A program made the translations under genes and the position numbers. Shown here one piece after another: positions 25,182 through 33,915 of a stretch of 64,000 nt of DNA. The stretch comes from G963662905 sp963676415 (GTDB lineage: Bacteria; Bacteroidota; Bacteroidia; Bacteroidales; WRLA01), in the NCBI GenBank assembly GCA_963676415.1, contig OY781097.1, positions 4,800,811 through 4,864,810 of the forward strand. The letters run 5' to 3'. Numbering within the stretch: position 1 is the stretch's first letter; each line of letters opens with the position of its first letter. Under the pieces are notes generated by a model that worked only from the letters and a program-made list of their open reading frames with translations, was not told the origin of the DNA and did not search any database.

Positions 25182-27809
25182 TTATTTATTGATAAGCTTT
25201 TTTATTTCATTCAGTTTCATCAAAGCTTCTACAGGGGTTAATGTGTTAATATCCGTATTGAGGATATCTTCTTTCATCTGAAGCAAGAGTGGATCTTCCA
25301 GCTGAATGAAACTCAACTGCATATCGTCCATCGCATCCAATGATTTTTTGCCCAGTTCTTTTCGGTCTTTACCTCCTTCCAGCTGGCGCAACATCTGGTT
25401 TGCCGTGTTTAATACCGGCGAAGGCATTCCGGCCATACGTGCCACATGAATCCCGAAACTATGCTCGCTGCCTCCACGTGCCAGTTTTCTCAAAAATATC
25501 ACCTTATTGTTGATTTCCTTCACCGTAACATGATAGTTTTTAATCCGTTTGAAGGATTTTGCCATTTCGTTCAATTCGTGATAATGTGTAGCAAAAAGCA
25601 CTTTAGCCCGGAAACCGGGATGTTCGTGCAGGTATTCTGCAATGGCCCAGGCAATGCTGATCCCATCATAAGTACTGGTACCGCGGCCAATTTCATCGAG
25701 CAAAATCAGGCTACGGTTGCTGATATTATTCAGGATGCTCGCTGTTTCGTTCATTTCCACCATAAAAGTAGATTCGCCGGAGCTGATGTTATCGCTGGCG
25801 CCAACACGCGTAAACACCTTGTCCACCATACCGATATCGGCTTTGGCTGCCGGCACAAAAGAGCCCATCTGTGCCATCAGGACAATGAGTGCCGTTTGGC
25901 GCAACAAAGCTGATTTACCCGACATATTCGGGCCTGTAATCATGATAATCTGCTGTTTTTGGTTATCAAGATAGACGTCATTGCTAATATACTTTTCACC
26001 TGCTGGCAGTTGTTGCTCAATAACGGGATGTCGGCCACCCTTTATATCCAGAACAAAACCGTCATTCAGGGTCGGGCATACAAAATTCCGTTCTACAGCA
26101 ATCTGAGCAAAGGACATCAAAACGTCCAAACGGGCAATTGAGTAGGAATTTTTTTGCACGGGCGGCACAAACTTTGCCAGGTCAATCACCAAATCATTGA
26201 ACATCCGGGTTTCGAGCACTAAAATTTTCTCTTCTGCTCCAAGGATCTTTTGTTCATAATCTTTCAGTTCCTCAGTTATATAGCGTTCGCTGTTGACCAG
26301 GGTCTGTTTCCTGTGCCATTCGGGTGGTACTTTATCTTTGTGCGCATTGGTAACTTCAAGGTAATAACCAAACACATTATTATAACCTATTTTTAAGCTG
26401 GGGATACCGGTTCGTTCGCTTTCGCGCTGCTGGATCTGCACAAGATAATCTTTGCCACTGAATGCAAGTTTGCGCAATTCGTCCAATTCTTCGTTAACGC
26501 CCTCGGCAAATACATTCCCTTTTTGCACCTGCGCAGGCACTTCTTCGTTCAATTCCACTGCGATACGGTCACGGATGTCGGCACATTCATCCAATTGATC
26601 AGCAAGGTTCCTCAGAGCAGGACTATCCGCAGATGTCAAACTGCTTTTCACTTCAGCCACAGCAAATAGCGCATTCTTAAGCGCCACAACCTCCTTGGGG
26701 CCCACTTTGCCTGCAGCCACTCTGGAAATCAGTCGTTCTGTATCGCCCATCTGTTTTAGTTGGGTTTTGATTTCAGCAGCAATATCCTGACGTGACGCAA
26801 AATAAGTTACAATCCCCTGTCGCTCTTTTATTTTGGCGATATCTTTTAATGGCAGCACCATCCATCTTTTTAAAAGGCGCGAGCCCATGGGCGATGTAGT
26901 TTGATCCAGAACATCAAGCAAGCTGATTCCATCAGGGTTTAAAGGGCTAATGAGCTCCAGGTTTCGGATTGTAAAACGATCGAGCCAGACATATTGCTCA
27001 CGTTCGATTCGGGAGACGGAACAAATATGCCCGGTTTTATCATGATGGGTTTCGGCCAGATAATGCAAAGCCGCTCCGGCAGCAACAATTGCACTGTTCA
27101 TCTCATCAATACCAAAGCCTTTGAGCGAGCTAACCTGAAAATGGTTCAAAAGAAGATCCAAAGCAAAATCCTCTGTAAAAACCCACTCATCAAAGGTAGC
27201 CGTATAAAACCTTCCGCCAAAAGTCTCTGTAAAATGGGACAGTTTGGATTTTTGCAGCACAACTTCCTGAGGTTTAAAACCCTGCAGGAGCTTTGCCATA
27301 TATTCCTCATCGCCTTCAGCCACAAAAAACTCACCGGTGGAGATATCAAGGAAAGAAAGACCTGATTTATTGCCATTTAGATGAATAGCTGCGAGGAAAT
27401 TATTTTCGTTTTGTTCGAGTATTTTATCACTGAAAGAAACGCCCGGGGTAACAAGTTCCGTAACACCCCTTTTGACAATCCCTTTAACCATTTTTGGGTC
27501 TTCCAGTTGATCACAGATAGCAACACGCTGCCCGGCTCTCACTAATTTAGGCAAATAAGTGTCCAATGAATGATGCGGAAAACCTGCCAGTTCGACATAA
27601 GCGGCAGCTCCGTTTGCCCTTTTAGTAAGTACGATGCCCAGTATTTTACTGGCTTTTATGGCGTCATCACCAAAAGTTTCGTAGAAATCGCCAACCCTGA
27701 AAAGCAATAAAGCATCAGGATGTTTCCGTTTAATTGCGTTATACTGTTTCATTAGCGGGGTTTCCGCTACCTTTTTCCCTTGTGTAGCCAAATCTTCTTT
27801 TTTGCACAA
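25182..27809 (-). CDS. mutS: DNA mismatch repair protein MutS
   Basis: Mismatch-recognition ATPase of about 870 aa. The N-terminal mismatch-binding domain has ETPLMKQYNAIKRKHPDALL and the FYETFG loop with the mispair-wedging Phe (LLFRVGDFYETF). Connector, lever and clamp regions follow, then the ATPase with Walker A GPNMSGKSALLRQ, the LDEIGRGTSTYDG Walker B and ATHYHEL. The listed 5' boundary is a TTG (27809) that is also part of a TAATTTTG promoter box, so translation probably begins slightly downstream, perhaps at the TTG at 27791. The C-terminus is normal. Confidence 0.97.
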   Translation of the reverse strand: MCKKEDLATQGKKVAETPLMKQYNAIKRKHPDALLLFRVGDFYETFGDDAIKASKILGIVLTKRANGAAAYVELAGFPHHSLDTYLPKLVRAGQRVAICDQLEDPKMVKGIVKRGVTELVTPGVSFSDKILEQNENNFLAAIHLNGNKSGLSFLDISTGEFFVAEGDEEYMAKLLQGFKPQEVVLQKSKLSHFTETFGGRFYTATFDEWVFTEDFALDLLLNHFQVSSLKGFGIDEMNSAIVAAGAALHYLAETHHDKTGHICSVSRIEREQYVWLDRFTIRNLELISPLNPDGISLLDVLDQTTSPMGSRLLKRWMVLPLKDIAKIKERQGIVTYFASRQDIAAEIKTQLKQMGDTERLISRVAAGKVGPKEVVALKNALFAVAEVKSSLTSADSPALRNLADQLDECADIRDRIAVELNEEVPAQVQKGNVFAEGVNEELDELRKLAFSGKDYLVQIQQRESERTGIPSLKIGYNNVFGYYLEVTNAHKDKVPPEWHRKQTLVNSERYITEELKDYEQKILGAEEKILVLETRMFNDLVIDLAKFVPPVQKNSYSIARLDVLMSFAQIAVERNFVCPTLNDGFVLDIKGGRHPVIEQQLPAGEKYISNDVYLDNQKQQIIMITGPNMSGKSALLRQTALIVLMAQMGSFVPAAKADIGMVDKVFTRVGASDNISSGESTFMVEMNETASILNNISNRSLILLDEIGRGTSTYDGISIAWAIAEYLHEHPGFRAKVLFATHYHELNEMAKSFKRIKNYHVTVKEINNKVIFLRKLARGGSEHSFGIHVARMAGMPSPVLNTANQMLRQLEGGKDRKELGKKSLDAMDDMQLSFIQLEDPLLLQMKEDILNTDINTLTPVEALMKLNEIKKLINK

Positions 27810-27814
27810 AATTA
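27807..27814 (-). promoter_or_regulatory. -7 element of mutS
   Basis: TAATTTTG on the minus strand. It contains the TTG otherwise readable as the mutS start codon, arguing for a start further inside. Confidence 0.5.
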
Positions 27815-27835
27815 GAATAATCAGTGAACTGTCTT

Positions 27836-27867
27836 TTTGATGTTGAAAATTTTTAAGCCTATATTTG
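27836..27867 (+). promoter_or_regulatory. Promoter of the SpoU methyltransferase gene
   Basis: TTTG (27836-27839), 20 bp, TATATTTG (27860-27867). The GTG start at 27886 follows after a leader of only about 12 nt. Confidence 0.75.
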
Positions 27868-27885
27868 CCCCCCTAAACAAATGTT

Positions 27886-28419
27886 GTGAGAAAAAGCACG
27901 CAGGAAGAGTTAAAAAGACTAAGTATTGATGAATTCAAATCATCAGAAAAAACACCTCTGGTTGTCATTTTAGAAAACATCAGGAGCTTAAATAATATTG
28001 GCAGTGTTTTCCGAACCTCAGACGCATTTCGTTTGGAAAAGATCTGTTTATGTGGCATAACGGCCTGTCCTCCTCACCGCGACATACACAAAACTGCCTT
28101 AGGTTCCACAGAAAGCGTAGATTGGGAATATTACGAGGACAGTAGTCAAGCAATAAATATCTTGAAAAACGAGGGATATTACATCATTTCGGCTGAACAA
28201 TGCCCTGAATCAGCCATGCTGCATGAATTTAAACTTCCAAACAACAAAAAAACGGCTGTTGTTTTTGGCAATGAAGTTAATGGAATTGAAGACAAAACCC
28301 TTAATTTATCGGATATCTGTGTTGAAATCCCTCAGTTAGGCACCAAACATTCGCTGAATATATCTGTTAGTGCAGGCATAATATTATGGGAATTAACGAA
28401 AAAGCTGAAAATTCATTGA
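27886..28419 (+). CDS. SpoU/TrmH-family RNA 2'-O-methyltransferase
   Basis: A 177-aa SPOUT methyltransferase that would methylate a ribose in rRNA or tRNA. The three SpoU motifs are present: VVILENIRSLNNIGSVFRTS (motif 1 with the catalytic Arg), AVVFGNEVNGI (motif 2, knot) and IPQLGTKHSLNISVSAGIIL (motif 3). It lacks the extra N-terminal substrate-binding domain of RlmB-type members. The target nucleotide cannot be read from sequence. It starts with GTG; an ATG 5 nt upstream is out of frame and stops at once. Divergent from mutS. Confidence 0.92.
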   Translation: MRKSTQEELKRLSIDEFKSSEKTPLVVILENIRSLNNIGSVFRTSDAFRLEKICLCGITACPPHRDIHKTALGSTESVDWEYYEDSSQAINILKNEGYYIISAEQCPESAMLHEFKLPNNKKTAVVFGNEVNGIEDKTLNLSDICVEIPQLGTKHSLNISVSAGIILWELTKKLKIH

Positions 28420-28470
28420 AACCAAAACATTTTTTTAACGTTATATGAGCTATAATTCATTAATAAATCT

Positions 28471-28478
28471 TATTTTTG
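28471..28478 (+). promoter_or_regulatory. -7 element of the OmpA/TPR gene
   Basis: TATTTTTG matches TAnnTTTG, 53 nt before the start codon; no clear -33 box. Confidence 0.45.
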
Positions 28479-28531
28479 CACAAAGCAGATTAAAATATTA
28501 ATACCCAAAATAGCAATCTAAATTTTACGAC

Positions 28532-31039
28532 ATGCGAAACATTTATTCAAATTTCACAAAATTGTTCCTCGTTGTTTTTCTGGCAACATTAAGCCTTGGA
28601 GCATTTGCTCAGGATGGAACTGATAAAGCAAAATCCAAAAAATCAAGCAAAAGCAGCTTCAACAAATACTGGTACATTGGTGCCAATGTTGGTGCTTCTT
28701 TCTTTCATGGAGATATTGCTGAATACAAGATGGCACCCGATTTCAGTCATTTTGAAGTAGGATTTGGCGGTATTCTTGGATGGCAGTTTTCACCTGTATT
28801 TGGTGTTCGTGGCCAATTGATGTACGCAAACCTCTCCGGTGAAGCTACCAGTACAACATGGAAAGACAAAAATTATTATGACAAACGTTTTGAGGGAAAT
28901 ACAATAGATTACTCCCTTCAGCTAACCATTGAAATTGACGATATTTTTAAGCGTGATGACGCAAGAAAGTATGGTGTTTATGCATTTATGGGTGTTGGTA
29001 ACTTCCAGTACCGCACAGAAATGTACGATGCCACTACAGGAAAACTCCTTAATTCACGTGGTCATGGTTCAGATCAGGGTGGTGGTGATGCCAAAGGTAT
29101 TGACGACCGTGACCTGGTAGGAAGTATCCCGGTTGGTTTAGGCTTCAAATATGCTGTAACTGAAAAATTAGACATCAACCTGGAGTCTTCACTTCGTTTT
29201 GGTGATACCGATGGCATGGATGGAATTGAATCCGGCGCCAAAGCCATTAAAGAAGACTTTTATAGTTTCACAAGTTTAGGCATAACTTATAATTTTGGCC
29301 GCGAACTTGGTGGAAGCATCAAATCCATGCAGCGTGATTTTGAAAACGTAGAACTCAAAGCTGAACCCAATGTACTTGAGGCTAAAGGCGATGAAGTTGA
29401 AGTCACTGTTAATGGTGTATTCCCAGAAAAATACTTCAGCAAAAGAGCTGTGGTACTTATGGTTCCCATGCTGATCTCAGGAACAGATACTACAAAACTT
29501 GATCCGATCCAGTTCAGAGGAGAAAATGTACAAGGCGCAGGCCAGCCTATCGCTTACAAAACAGGTGGTACATTCTCTAAAAGCATGACTATCCCTTACG
29601 ATCCTAAAATGAACAACAGTGAGCTGCACCTTGTGCCTTATGCTTTCCTTGCTCCTAAAGACGAAGCAGTTGGCGAACTCACAGTTGATGACATCCAGAA
29701 ATACGAACACCTGATTCTCGGTGACCGCAAAGTAGCTGATGGTATTATCTACACTTGCAAAAACATCATGAACGATCAGGATGCTATCATTCTGCCCCAT
29801 GGTTATGAAAAAGAAACAATCCTCAGCAAATCAGCTGATGTATATTTCCCTGTAAACCGATATAACCTCAACTGGCGATTTGGCCTTAATAAATCCGACG
29901 CTGCAAAAGCCGCATTGGAAGAAATGACCGACTTCATCAAGCTGGGCTATACAATTAAAGATATCGAACTGAATGGCTGGGCTTCTCCTGAAGGTGAAGA
30001 GACATTCAATGAAAACCTCTCAGAAAACAGGGGCAAAAGCACTCAAAAATATCTGACTAGAAAACTTAAAGGCCTTGCACGTGGCAAAGATGCTACCGTA
30101 GGATACGAAAGTGTTGACGAACTGACAATCAACATCAAAGGCAACGGCCCTGACTGGAATGGTTTCATGAATAATGTTAGAAATTCAAATGTTAAAGAGA
30201 AAAATACCATCCTAAACGTTGTCAACTTCTCCGATCCGCTGAAACGCGAAGAAGAAATCCGCAATATGATTCTTGTATATCCTGAACTGGAAGATGAAAT
30301 TCTGCCTCCACTTCGTCGTGCGATCATCACGGTGAATGCTTACGAGCCAAAGAAAACAGAGGAAGAAATTGCAATGCTTTCCACTACAGATCCTTCAAAA
30401 CTCAACCTTAAGGAGCTTCTATTTGCCGCAACACTTACTGATGACAATGCGACTAAGATGAGCATTTATGAAGCAGCCATTAAGGAAGAACCGAATTGCT
30501 GGACAGCATATAATAACGCCGGTTTTGTAGCTCTTGCGATGGGCGAAAAAGAGAAAGCGCACGAATACTTTGAAAAAGCAAATACTATTGCTCCTGATAA
30601 ACCAGCAGTTATCAATAACCTGGGTGTAATTTATGCAATGAATGGCAATTACGAAAAAGCAGAAGAATATTTCGATAAAGCTTCTAAACTTGGTGCAAGC
30701 AATGCTTACAACCGAGGAACCATTCAGATTCGTCATGGAAAATATGATGAAGCTCTTAAGCTGATGGGCGACAAGAAGTGTAATTATAACGTAGCTCTTG
30801 CTCAACTCCTCAAAGGTGATGATGCCAATGCTAAAGAAGTTATTGAATGCGCAGAAACAAATTGTGGCACACTCTACCTGAAAGCGATCATTGGTGCACG
30901 TACTGGAGATACAGCTTATATGTACGAAAACCTTACTGAAGCGATCAAGTTAAAGCCTGAATTCAAAGACAAGGCCAAAAATGATCGTGAATTCATTGAA
31001 TATTTTGATGATCCTGATTTCATTAATGTCGTAAAATAA
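28532..31039 (+). CDS. Outer-membrane protein with beta-barrel, OmpA-like and TPR regions
   Basis: An 835-aa exported protein. A signal peptide (LFLVVFLATLSLGAFAQ) and a Lys/Ser linker lead to an outer-membrane-barrel-like region (about 45-255, YWYIGANVGASFFHGD to FTSLGITYNFGREL). An immunoglobulin-like middle follows, then an OmpA-C-like segment (ADVYFPVNRYNLNW and IELNGWASPEGEETFNENLS, about 430-530) that probably binds peptidoglycan. The last 200 residues are TPR repeats (AYNNAGFVALAMGEKEKAHE, VINNLGVIYAMNGNYEKAEE). This barrel-OmpA-TPR layout is known from Bacteroidota envelope proteins; the partner of the TPR part is unknown. It forms its own transcription unit with a strong terminator. 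Confidence 0.85.
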   Translation: MRNIYSNFTKLFLVVFLATLSLGAFAQDGTDKAKSKKSSKSSFNKYWYIGANVGASFFHGDIAEYKMAPDFSHFEVGFGGILGWQFSPVFGVRGQLMYANLSGEATSTTWKDKNYYDKRFEGNTIDYSLQLTIEIDDIFKRDDARKYGVYAFMGVGNFQYRTEMYDATTGKLLNSRGHGSDQGGGDAKGIDDRDLVGSIPVGLGFKYAVTEKLDINLESSLRFGDTDGMDGIESGAKAIKEDFYSFTSLGITYNFGRELGGSIKSMQRDFENVELKAEPNVLEAKGDEVEVTVNGVFPEKYFSKRAVVLMVPMLISGTDTTKLDPIQFRGENVQGAGQPIAYKTGGTFSKSMTIPYDPKMNNSELHLVPYAFLAPKDEAVGELTVDDIQKYEHLILGDRKVADGIIYTCKNIMNDQDAIILPHGYEKETILSKSADVYFPVNRYNLNWRFGLNKSDAAKAALEEMTDFIKLGYTIKDIELNGWASPEGEETFNENLSENRGKSTQKYLTRKLKGLARGKDATVGYESVDELTINIKGNGPDWNGFMNNVRNSNVKEKNTILNVVNFSDPLKREEEIRNMILVYPELEDEILPPLRRAIITVNAYEPKKTEEEIAMLSTTDPSKLNLKELLFAATLTDDNATKMSIYEAAIKEEPNCWTAYNNAGFVALAMGEKEKAHEYFEKANTIAPDKPAVINNLGVIYAMNGNYEKAEEYFDKASKLGASNAYNRGTIQIRHGKYDEALKLMGDKKCNYNVALAQLLKGDDANAKEVIECAETNCGTLYLKAIIGARTGDTAYMYENLTEAIKLKPEFKDKAKNDREFIEYFDDPDFINVVK

Positions 31040-31061
31040 ATTAGGTGATTTTTTGGGCTGA

Positions 31062-31093
31062 GGCTGGTCTGCTTTGCAGGCCAGCTTTTTTTT
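31062..31093 (+). terminator. Terminator after the OmpA/TPR gene
   Basis: GCTGGTCTGC pairs with GCAGGCCAGC around TTT (one G-T pair), followed by eight T residues. Confidence 0.95.
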
Positions 31094-31105
31094 ATGCTAA
31101 CTTTG
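31073..31105 (+). promoter_or_regulatory. Promoter of crcB
   Basis: TAACTTTG (31098-31105) is a perfect -7 box. The TTTG 21 bp upstream (31073-31076) sits in the loop of the preceding terminator, so terminator and promoter overlap. Confidence 0.65.
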
Positions 31106-31121
31106 CAGCAAATACCTGAAT

Positions 31122-31505
31122 ATGAAATTCCTATTTTTAGCACTTGGAGGGGCCGGCGGAACCGTATTACGGCATTTGGTATCTGAATTGACAAACCGTC
31201 TTTTCTCAGGCGAATTCCCAGCAGGAACATTTGCTGTAAATATGATTGGTTCATTTTTTATTGGATTTGCTTTTGGCATATCAGGTACTTTTAAAATTAG
31301 CCCAAACATAAAGCTATTTCTGTTTACCGGCTTTTTTGGCGGTTTTACAACTTTCTCATCATTTAGCCACGAAAATGCCAATTTATTGAGCTCCGGCAAC
31401 CACCATCATGCTTTTTTATATATTCTGGCAAGCAATGTGCTTGGAATTAGCTTAGCTTGGGCAGGATATATTATCTCAGGTTCCATTTTGAATAACCGCT
31501 CATAA
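31122..31505 (+). CDS. crcB: Fluoride channel CrcB/Fluc
   Basis: A 127-aa protein with four membrane helices that exports fluoride as an antiparallel dimer. Family motifs are GGAGGTVLRHLV, GTFAVNMIGSFFIG (pore Asn) and FFGGFTTFSSFSHEN (polar track with the Phe box and TTFS). Length and topology are normal. I saw no fluoride riboswitch in the very short leader. It starts a run with the 189-aa protein (1 nt apart) and the acylphosphatases. Confidence 0.95.
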   Translation: MKFLFLALGGAGGTVLRHLVSELTNRLFSGEFPAGTFAVNMIGSFFIGFAFGISGTFKISPNIKLFLFTGFFGGFTTFSSFSHENANLLSSGNHHHAFLYILASNVLGISLAWAGYIISGSILNNRS

Positions 31506-31506
31506 T

Positions 31507-32076
31507 ATGCACGAAATAGAACCTTTCGACAGATGGATAGAATCTTATGATGCTTCACAAGACCCAAAAAGTCCGTTCTTTGGAGAAAAATACAATGGCT
31601 ATATCTGTGAAAATACCATATACAATTATTATATCCATCCCTATTGGGATTATTTTGGAGCCCCTACCCTCTATGCCAAAATCCTTTTTACAGATTATCA
31701 GCACGGATTTACAATCATAGAACTTTTTGGAGAATGGAATGATGCTGTGCATAACGACATCATGTATATAAAACGTAATTTGGCTGAAACACTGAATCAA
31801 AACGGTATAAATAAATTTATCCTGATTGGAGAAAACATCCTGAACTTCCACCACGGCGACGACGATTATTACCAGGAATGGTTTGATGATATAGAAGACG
31901 GCTGGATCGTTGCACTCAATTTCAGGCAACATGTAATTGATGAATTCATTATGGGCAAGTTGGATTACTACATAGCTTTTGGAGGGATTTTTGATGAACT
32001 TCCCTGGAGGACACTAAAGCCCGATGAATTATTTTTCTTAGTAGAAAAACAAATTACAAAAAGGCTTTCGCCGTGA
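31507..32076 (+). CDS. Conserved protein of unknown function
   Basis: A 189-aa soluble, acidic and aromatic-rich protein (for example YNGYICENTIYNYYIHPYWD and FHHGDDDYYQEWFDDIEDGW). There is no signal peptide or membrane segment and no motif I recognise. It lies 1 nt after crcB and its stop overlaps the GTG start of the acylphosphatase gene, so the three are translated from one message. Confidence 0.75.
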   Translation: MHEIEPFDRWIESYDASQDPKSPFFGEKYNGYICENTIYNYYIHPYWDYFGAPTLYAKILFTDYQHGFTIIELFGEWNDAVHNDIMYIKRNLAETLNQNGINKFILIGENILNFHHGDDDYYQEWFDDIEDGWIVALNFRQHVIDEFIMGKLDYYIAFGGIFDELPWRTLKPDELFFLVEKQITKRLSP

Positions 32077-32345
32077 AAGTAAGTTATGACATCGTTGTAA
32101 GCGGAAGGGTTCAAGGAGTTGGCTTCAGATATTTTACACAGCGAAAGGCGCAACTTTATAATCTGGCAGGCTATTCGCGCAACCAGCATGATGGCAGTGT
32201 TTTTATACACATTGAAGGAGACTCAAACCAAATCATGAAATTCATTGCTGCATGCAGAAAAGGACCGGTATGGGCTCATGTGGATCATTTAAACATTAAA
32301 GATTCATCATTTTTAGATGTAAAAAGCTTTCAAATAAAAAGATAG
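32073..32345 (+). CDS. acyP: Acylphosphatase
   Basis: A 90-aa enzyme that hydrolyses carboxyl-phosphate bonds. The active-site loop GRVQGVGFR (11-19, catalytic R19) and the GYSRNQHDGSV segment with catalytic N37 are both present. It starts with GTG overlapping the stop of the preceding gene by 4 nt. A second, altered copy follows after 60 nt. Confidence 0.92.
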   Translation: MKVSYDIVVSGRVQGVGFRYFTQRKAQLYNLAGYSRNQHDGSVFIHIEGDSNQIMKFIAACRKGPVWAHVDHLNIKDSSFLDVKSFQIKR

Positions 32346-32405
32346 ATCCGAATAATTCCTTATATTTGGATGCCCATTGGCAATAAAAGCTATTAGAAAG
32401 AGGAC

Positions 32406-32681
32406 ATGAAGAAACACTTGAATATCATAATTTCCGGAGAACTTAGGGAAAAAGGATTCCGCTTTTCTGCCATGCAGAAGGCATACGAACATGAAATTTC
32501 TGGCTTCGTGCGGAGGAAAAGAGATGGCCGGATCTATATTGAAGCTGAAGGAGAAGAAGAGCAACTTGAAAAATATCTGGAATGGTGTCGAAAAGGACCT
32601 TTGGGCACTATTGTTTATAATGTTCAGGTGGATAATGGCTCACTAAAAGATTTTTCTACTTTTGACATTAAACGACATTAA
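32406..32681 (+). CDS. Acylphosphatase-like paralogue with an altered active site
   Basis: A 91-aa protein with the same fold pattern and length as the preceding gene (IIISGELREKGFRFSAMQKA, GFVRRKRDGRIYIEAEGEEE). The catalytic Arg (R19 in KGFRF) is kept, but the phosphate loop reads GELREKGFR instead of GRVQGVGFR and the catalytic Asn is replaced by R37. It is probably not an ordinary acylphosphatase; a binding or regulatory role is possible. It arose by tandem duplication. Confidence 0.82.
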   Translation: MKKHLNIIISGELREKGFRFSAMQKAYEHEISGFVRRKRDGRIYIEAEGEEEQLEKYLEWCRKGPLGTIVYNVQVDNGSLKDFSTFDIKRH

Positions 32682-32722
32682 ACACAATTTATAACGATCT
32701 TCTAACAAAAACACAGAACCAC

Positions 32723-33178
32723 TCAATGTTGATGGCTTTGGGGTTGTTGCTGAAGCATATACAAAACTTTCCGGTCAATCGGAAAACTTAAATCTTCCGG
32801 ATTCATCTCCATTACGGAAGCCCATCGCAAAGCTTGCGCTCCATCAATTTTAGGGATATTCATTACCTCTGAATGGGTTGTAAACTTTATTGTCCCCTTC
32901 AAAGCAACTTTATAATAAATATTGATAAGCTGCATCGGAGGATCCAAACCAATGGTTTTCTGGAAACAATCTGTTGTATAGAAGTGCTCCGAAACTTCGA
33001 TTTCCTGATTCATTTCTTCCAGGAATTCCCGTTTCAAACAATCTATTGTCCCTTCCCCTACTTGCAAACCACCTCCTGGAAATTTTGTCATAAACCGATT
33101 GAGCCGATACTCATCACTCAGGAGAATCCTGTTCTGTTTATCGATAAGCAAGCCATAAACCCGGATATTAAAGTCCAT
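32723..33178 (-). CDS. Nudix hydrolase
   Basis: A 151-aa Nudix protein that hydrolyses a nucleoside diphosphate linked to another moiety. The Nudix box is GGLQVGEGTIDCLKREFLEE, then MNQEI, matching GX5EX7REUXEEXXU with Asn in place of the second Gly. The N-terminal IRVYGLLIDKQNRILLSDEY is typical of this Bacteroidota subgroup. Substrate unknown. It is 5 nt downstream of mnmD and probably co-transcribed. Confidence 0.9.
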   Translation of the reverse strand: MDFNIRVYGLLIDKQNRILLSDEYRLNRFMTKFPGGGLQVGEGTIDCLKREFLEEMNQEIEVSEHFYTTDCFQKTIGLDPPMQLINIYYKVALKGTIKFTTHSEVMNIPKIDGAQALRWASVMEMNPEDLSFPIDRKVLYMLQQQPQSHQH

Positions 33179-33183
33179 TGGAA

Positions 33184-33855
33184 TTATTTTTTTGCACGTG
33201 TCATTTCTCGCTTTCCCGGAGGTCCCGGAAGATTTTCAACTTCAAAACCGGCTTCTTTCAAAGTTCTTTTCACAGAACCCTTGGCCGAATAAGTTACCAA
33301 TACACCGCCCGGAGCCAATGCTTCAAAAATCTTAACGAAAAGCTTCTTTTCCCACAATTCAGGCTGCACATCCGGGCCAAAAGCATCAAAATAAACAAGA
33401 TGAAATGATTCCGGCTTCAACTCAGCTTCTGCTAAGCCCTTTTTCAACTTATGTAAGATAAATGAATCAGAAATAAAACGCGGTACAATATCCCATGCTG
33501 CCGTGTGCATCTGCATAAAAACCTTTGCTGAATCTTCAAAATCAATAAGTTCAGCATAATTTAACTGCTTAAGCTCTACCGGAGATAAAGGATATGGCTC
33601 GATACCGACATAGTTCACTTTCCGGTAATTCCTTGTAGCCTCTTCATAAGTCAGCAAGGCATTCAGGCAGGTTCCCAGCCCCACCTCAAGCACATTGATT
33701 GTATCAGTACTGTGGCTAAAAAGTTTGAATCCGGCATCAATGAAAACATGCCTGCTTTCCTGAATGGCTCCATGAATAGAATGATAATGTTCATTCAATT
33801 CCGGAACATATAATGTTGAAGAGCCATCTTCTGTTTTAATAATCTCTCGTTGCAT
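33184..33855 (-). CDS. mnmD: tRNA 5-methylaminomethyl-2-thiouridine methyltransferase domain protein MnmD
   Basis: A 223-aa SAM-dependent methyltransferase of the MnmC N-terminal-domain type, which completes mnm5s2U at the tRNA wobble position. Motifs: INVLEVGLGTCLNALLTYEE (SAM binding), YVGIEPYPLSPVELKQLNY, FHLVYFDAFGPDVQPELWEK and GGVLVTYSAKGSVKRTLKEA. It is a stand-alone enzyme, without the FAD domain of E. coli MnmC, as is usual in Bacteroidota. A -7 box lies 47 nt upstream. Confidence 0.93.
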   Translation of the reverse strand: MQREIIKTEDGSSTLYVPELNEHYHSIHGAIQESRHVFIDAGFKLFSHSTDTINVLEVGLGTCLNALLTYEEATRNYRKVNYVGIEPYPLSPVELKQLNYAELIDFEDSAKVFMQMHTAAWDIVPRFISDSFILHKLKKGLAEAELKPESFHLVYFDAFGPDVQPELWEKKLFVKIFEALAPGGVLVTYSAKGSVKRTLKEAGFEVENLPGPPGKREMTRAKK

Positions 33856-33901
33856 ATTTTGAAAATTAGTTCCCGAGGCAGAACAACTCCGCCTTAGCGA
33901 T

Positions 33902-33909
33902 CAAAGGTA
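33902..33909 (-). promoter_or_regulatory. -7 element of the mnmD-nudix unit
   Basis: TACCTTTG on the minus strand, 47 nt before mnmD. The leader between holds a small hairpin (AGGC.GA/TC.GCCT at about 33874-33892). Confidence 0.55.
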
Positions 33910-33915
33910 GAAATA

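Noticed and set aside
31073..31121. Fluoride riboswitch before crcB
   Set aside because: The leader after the promoter is under 20 nt and is too short for the known fold.
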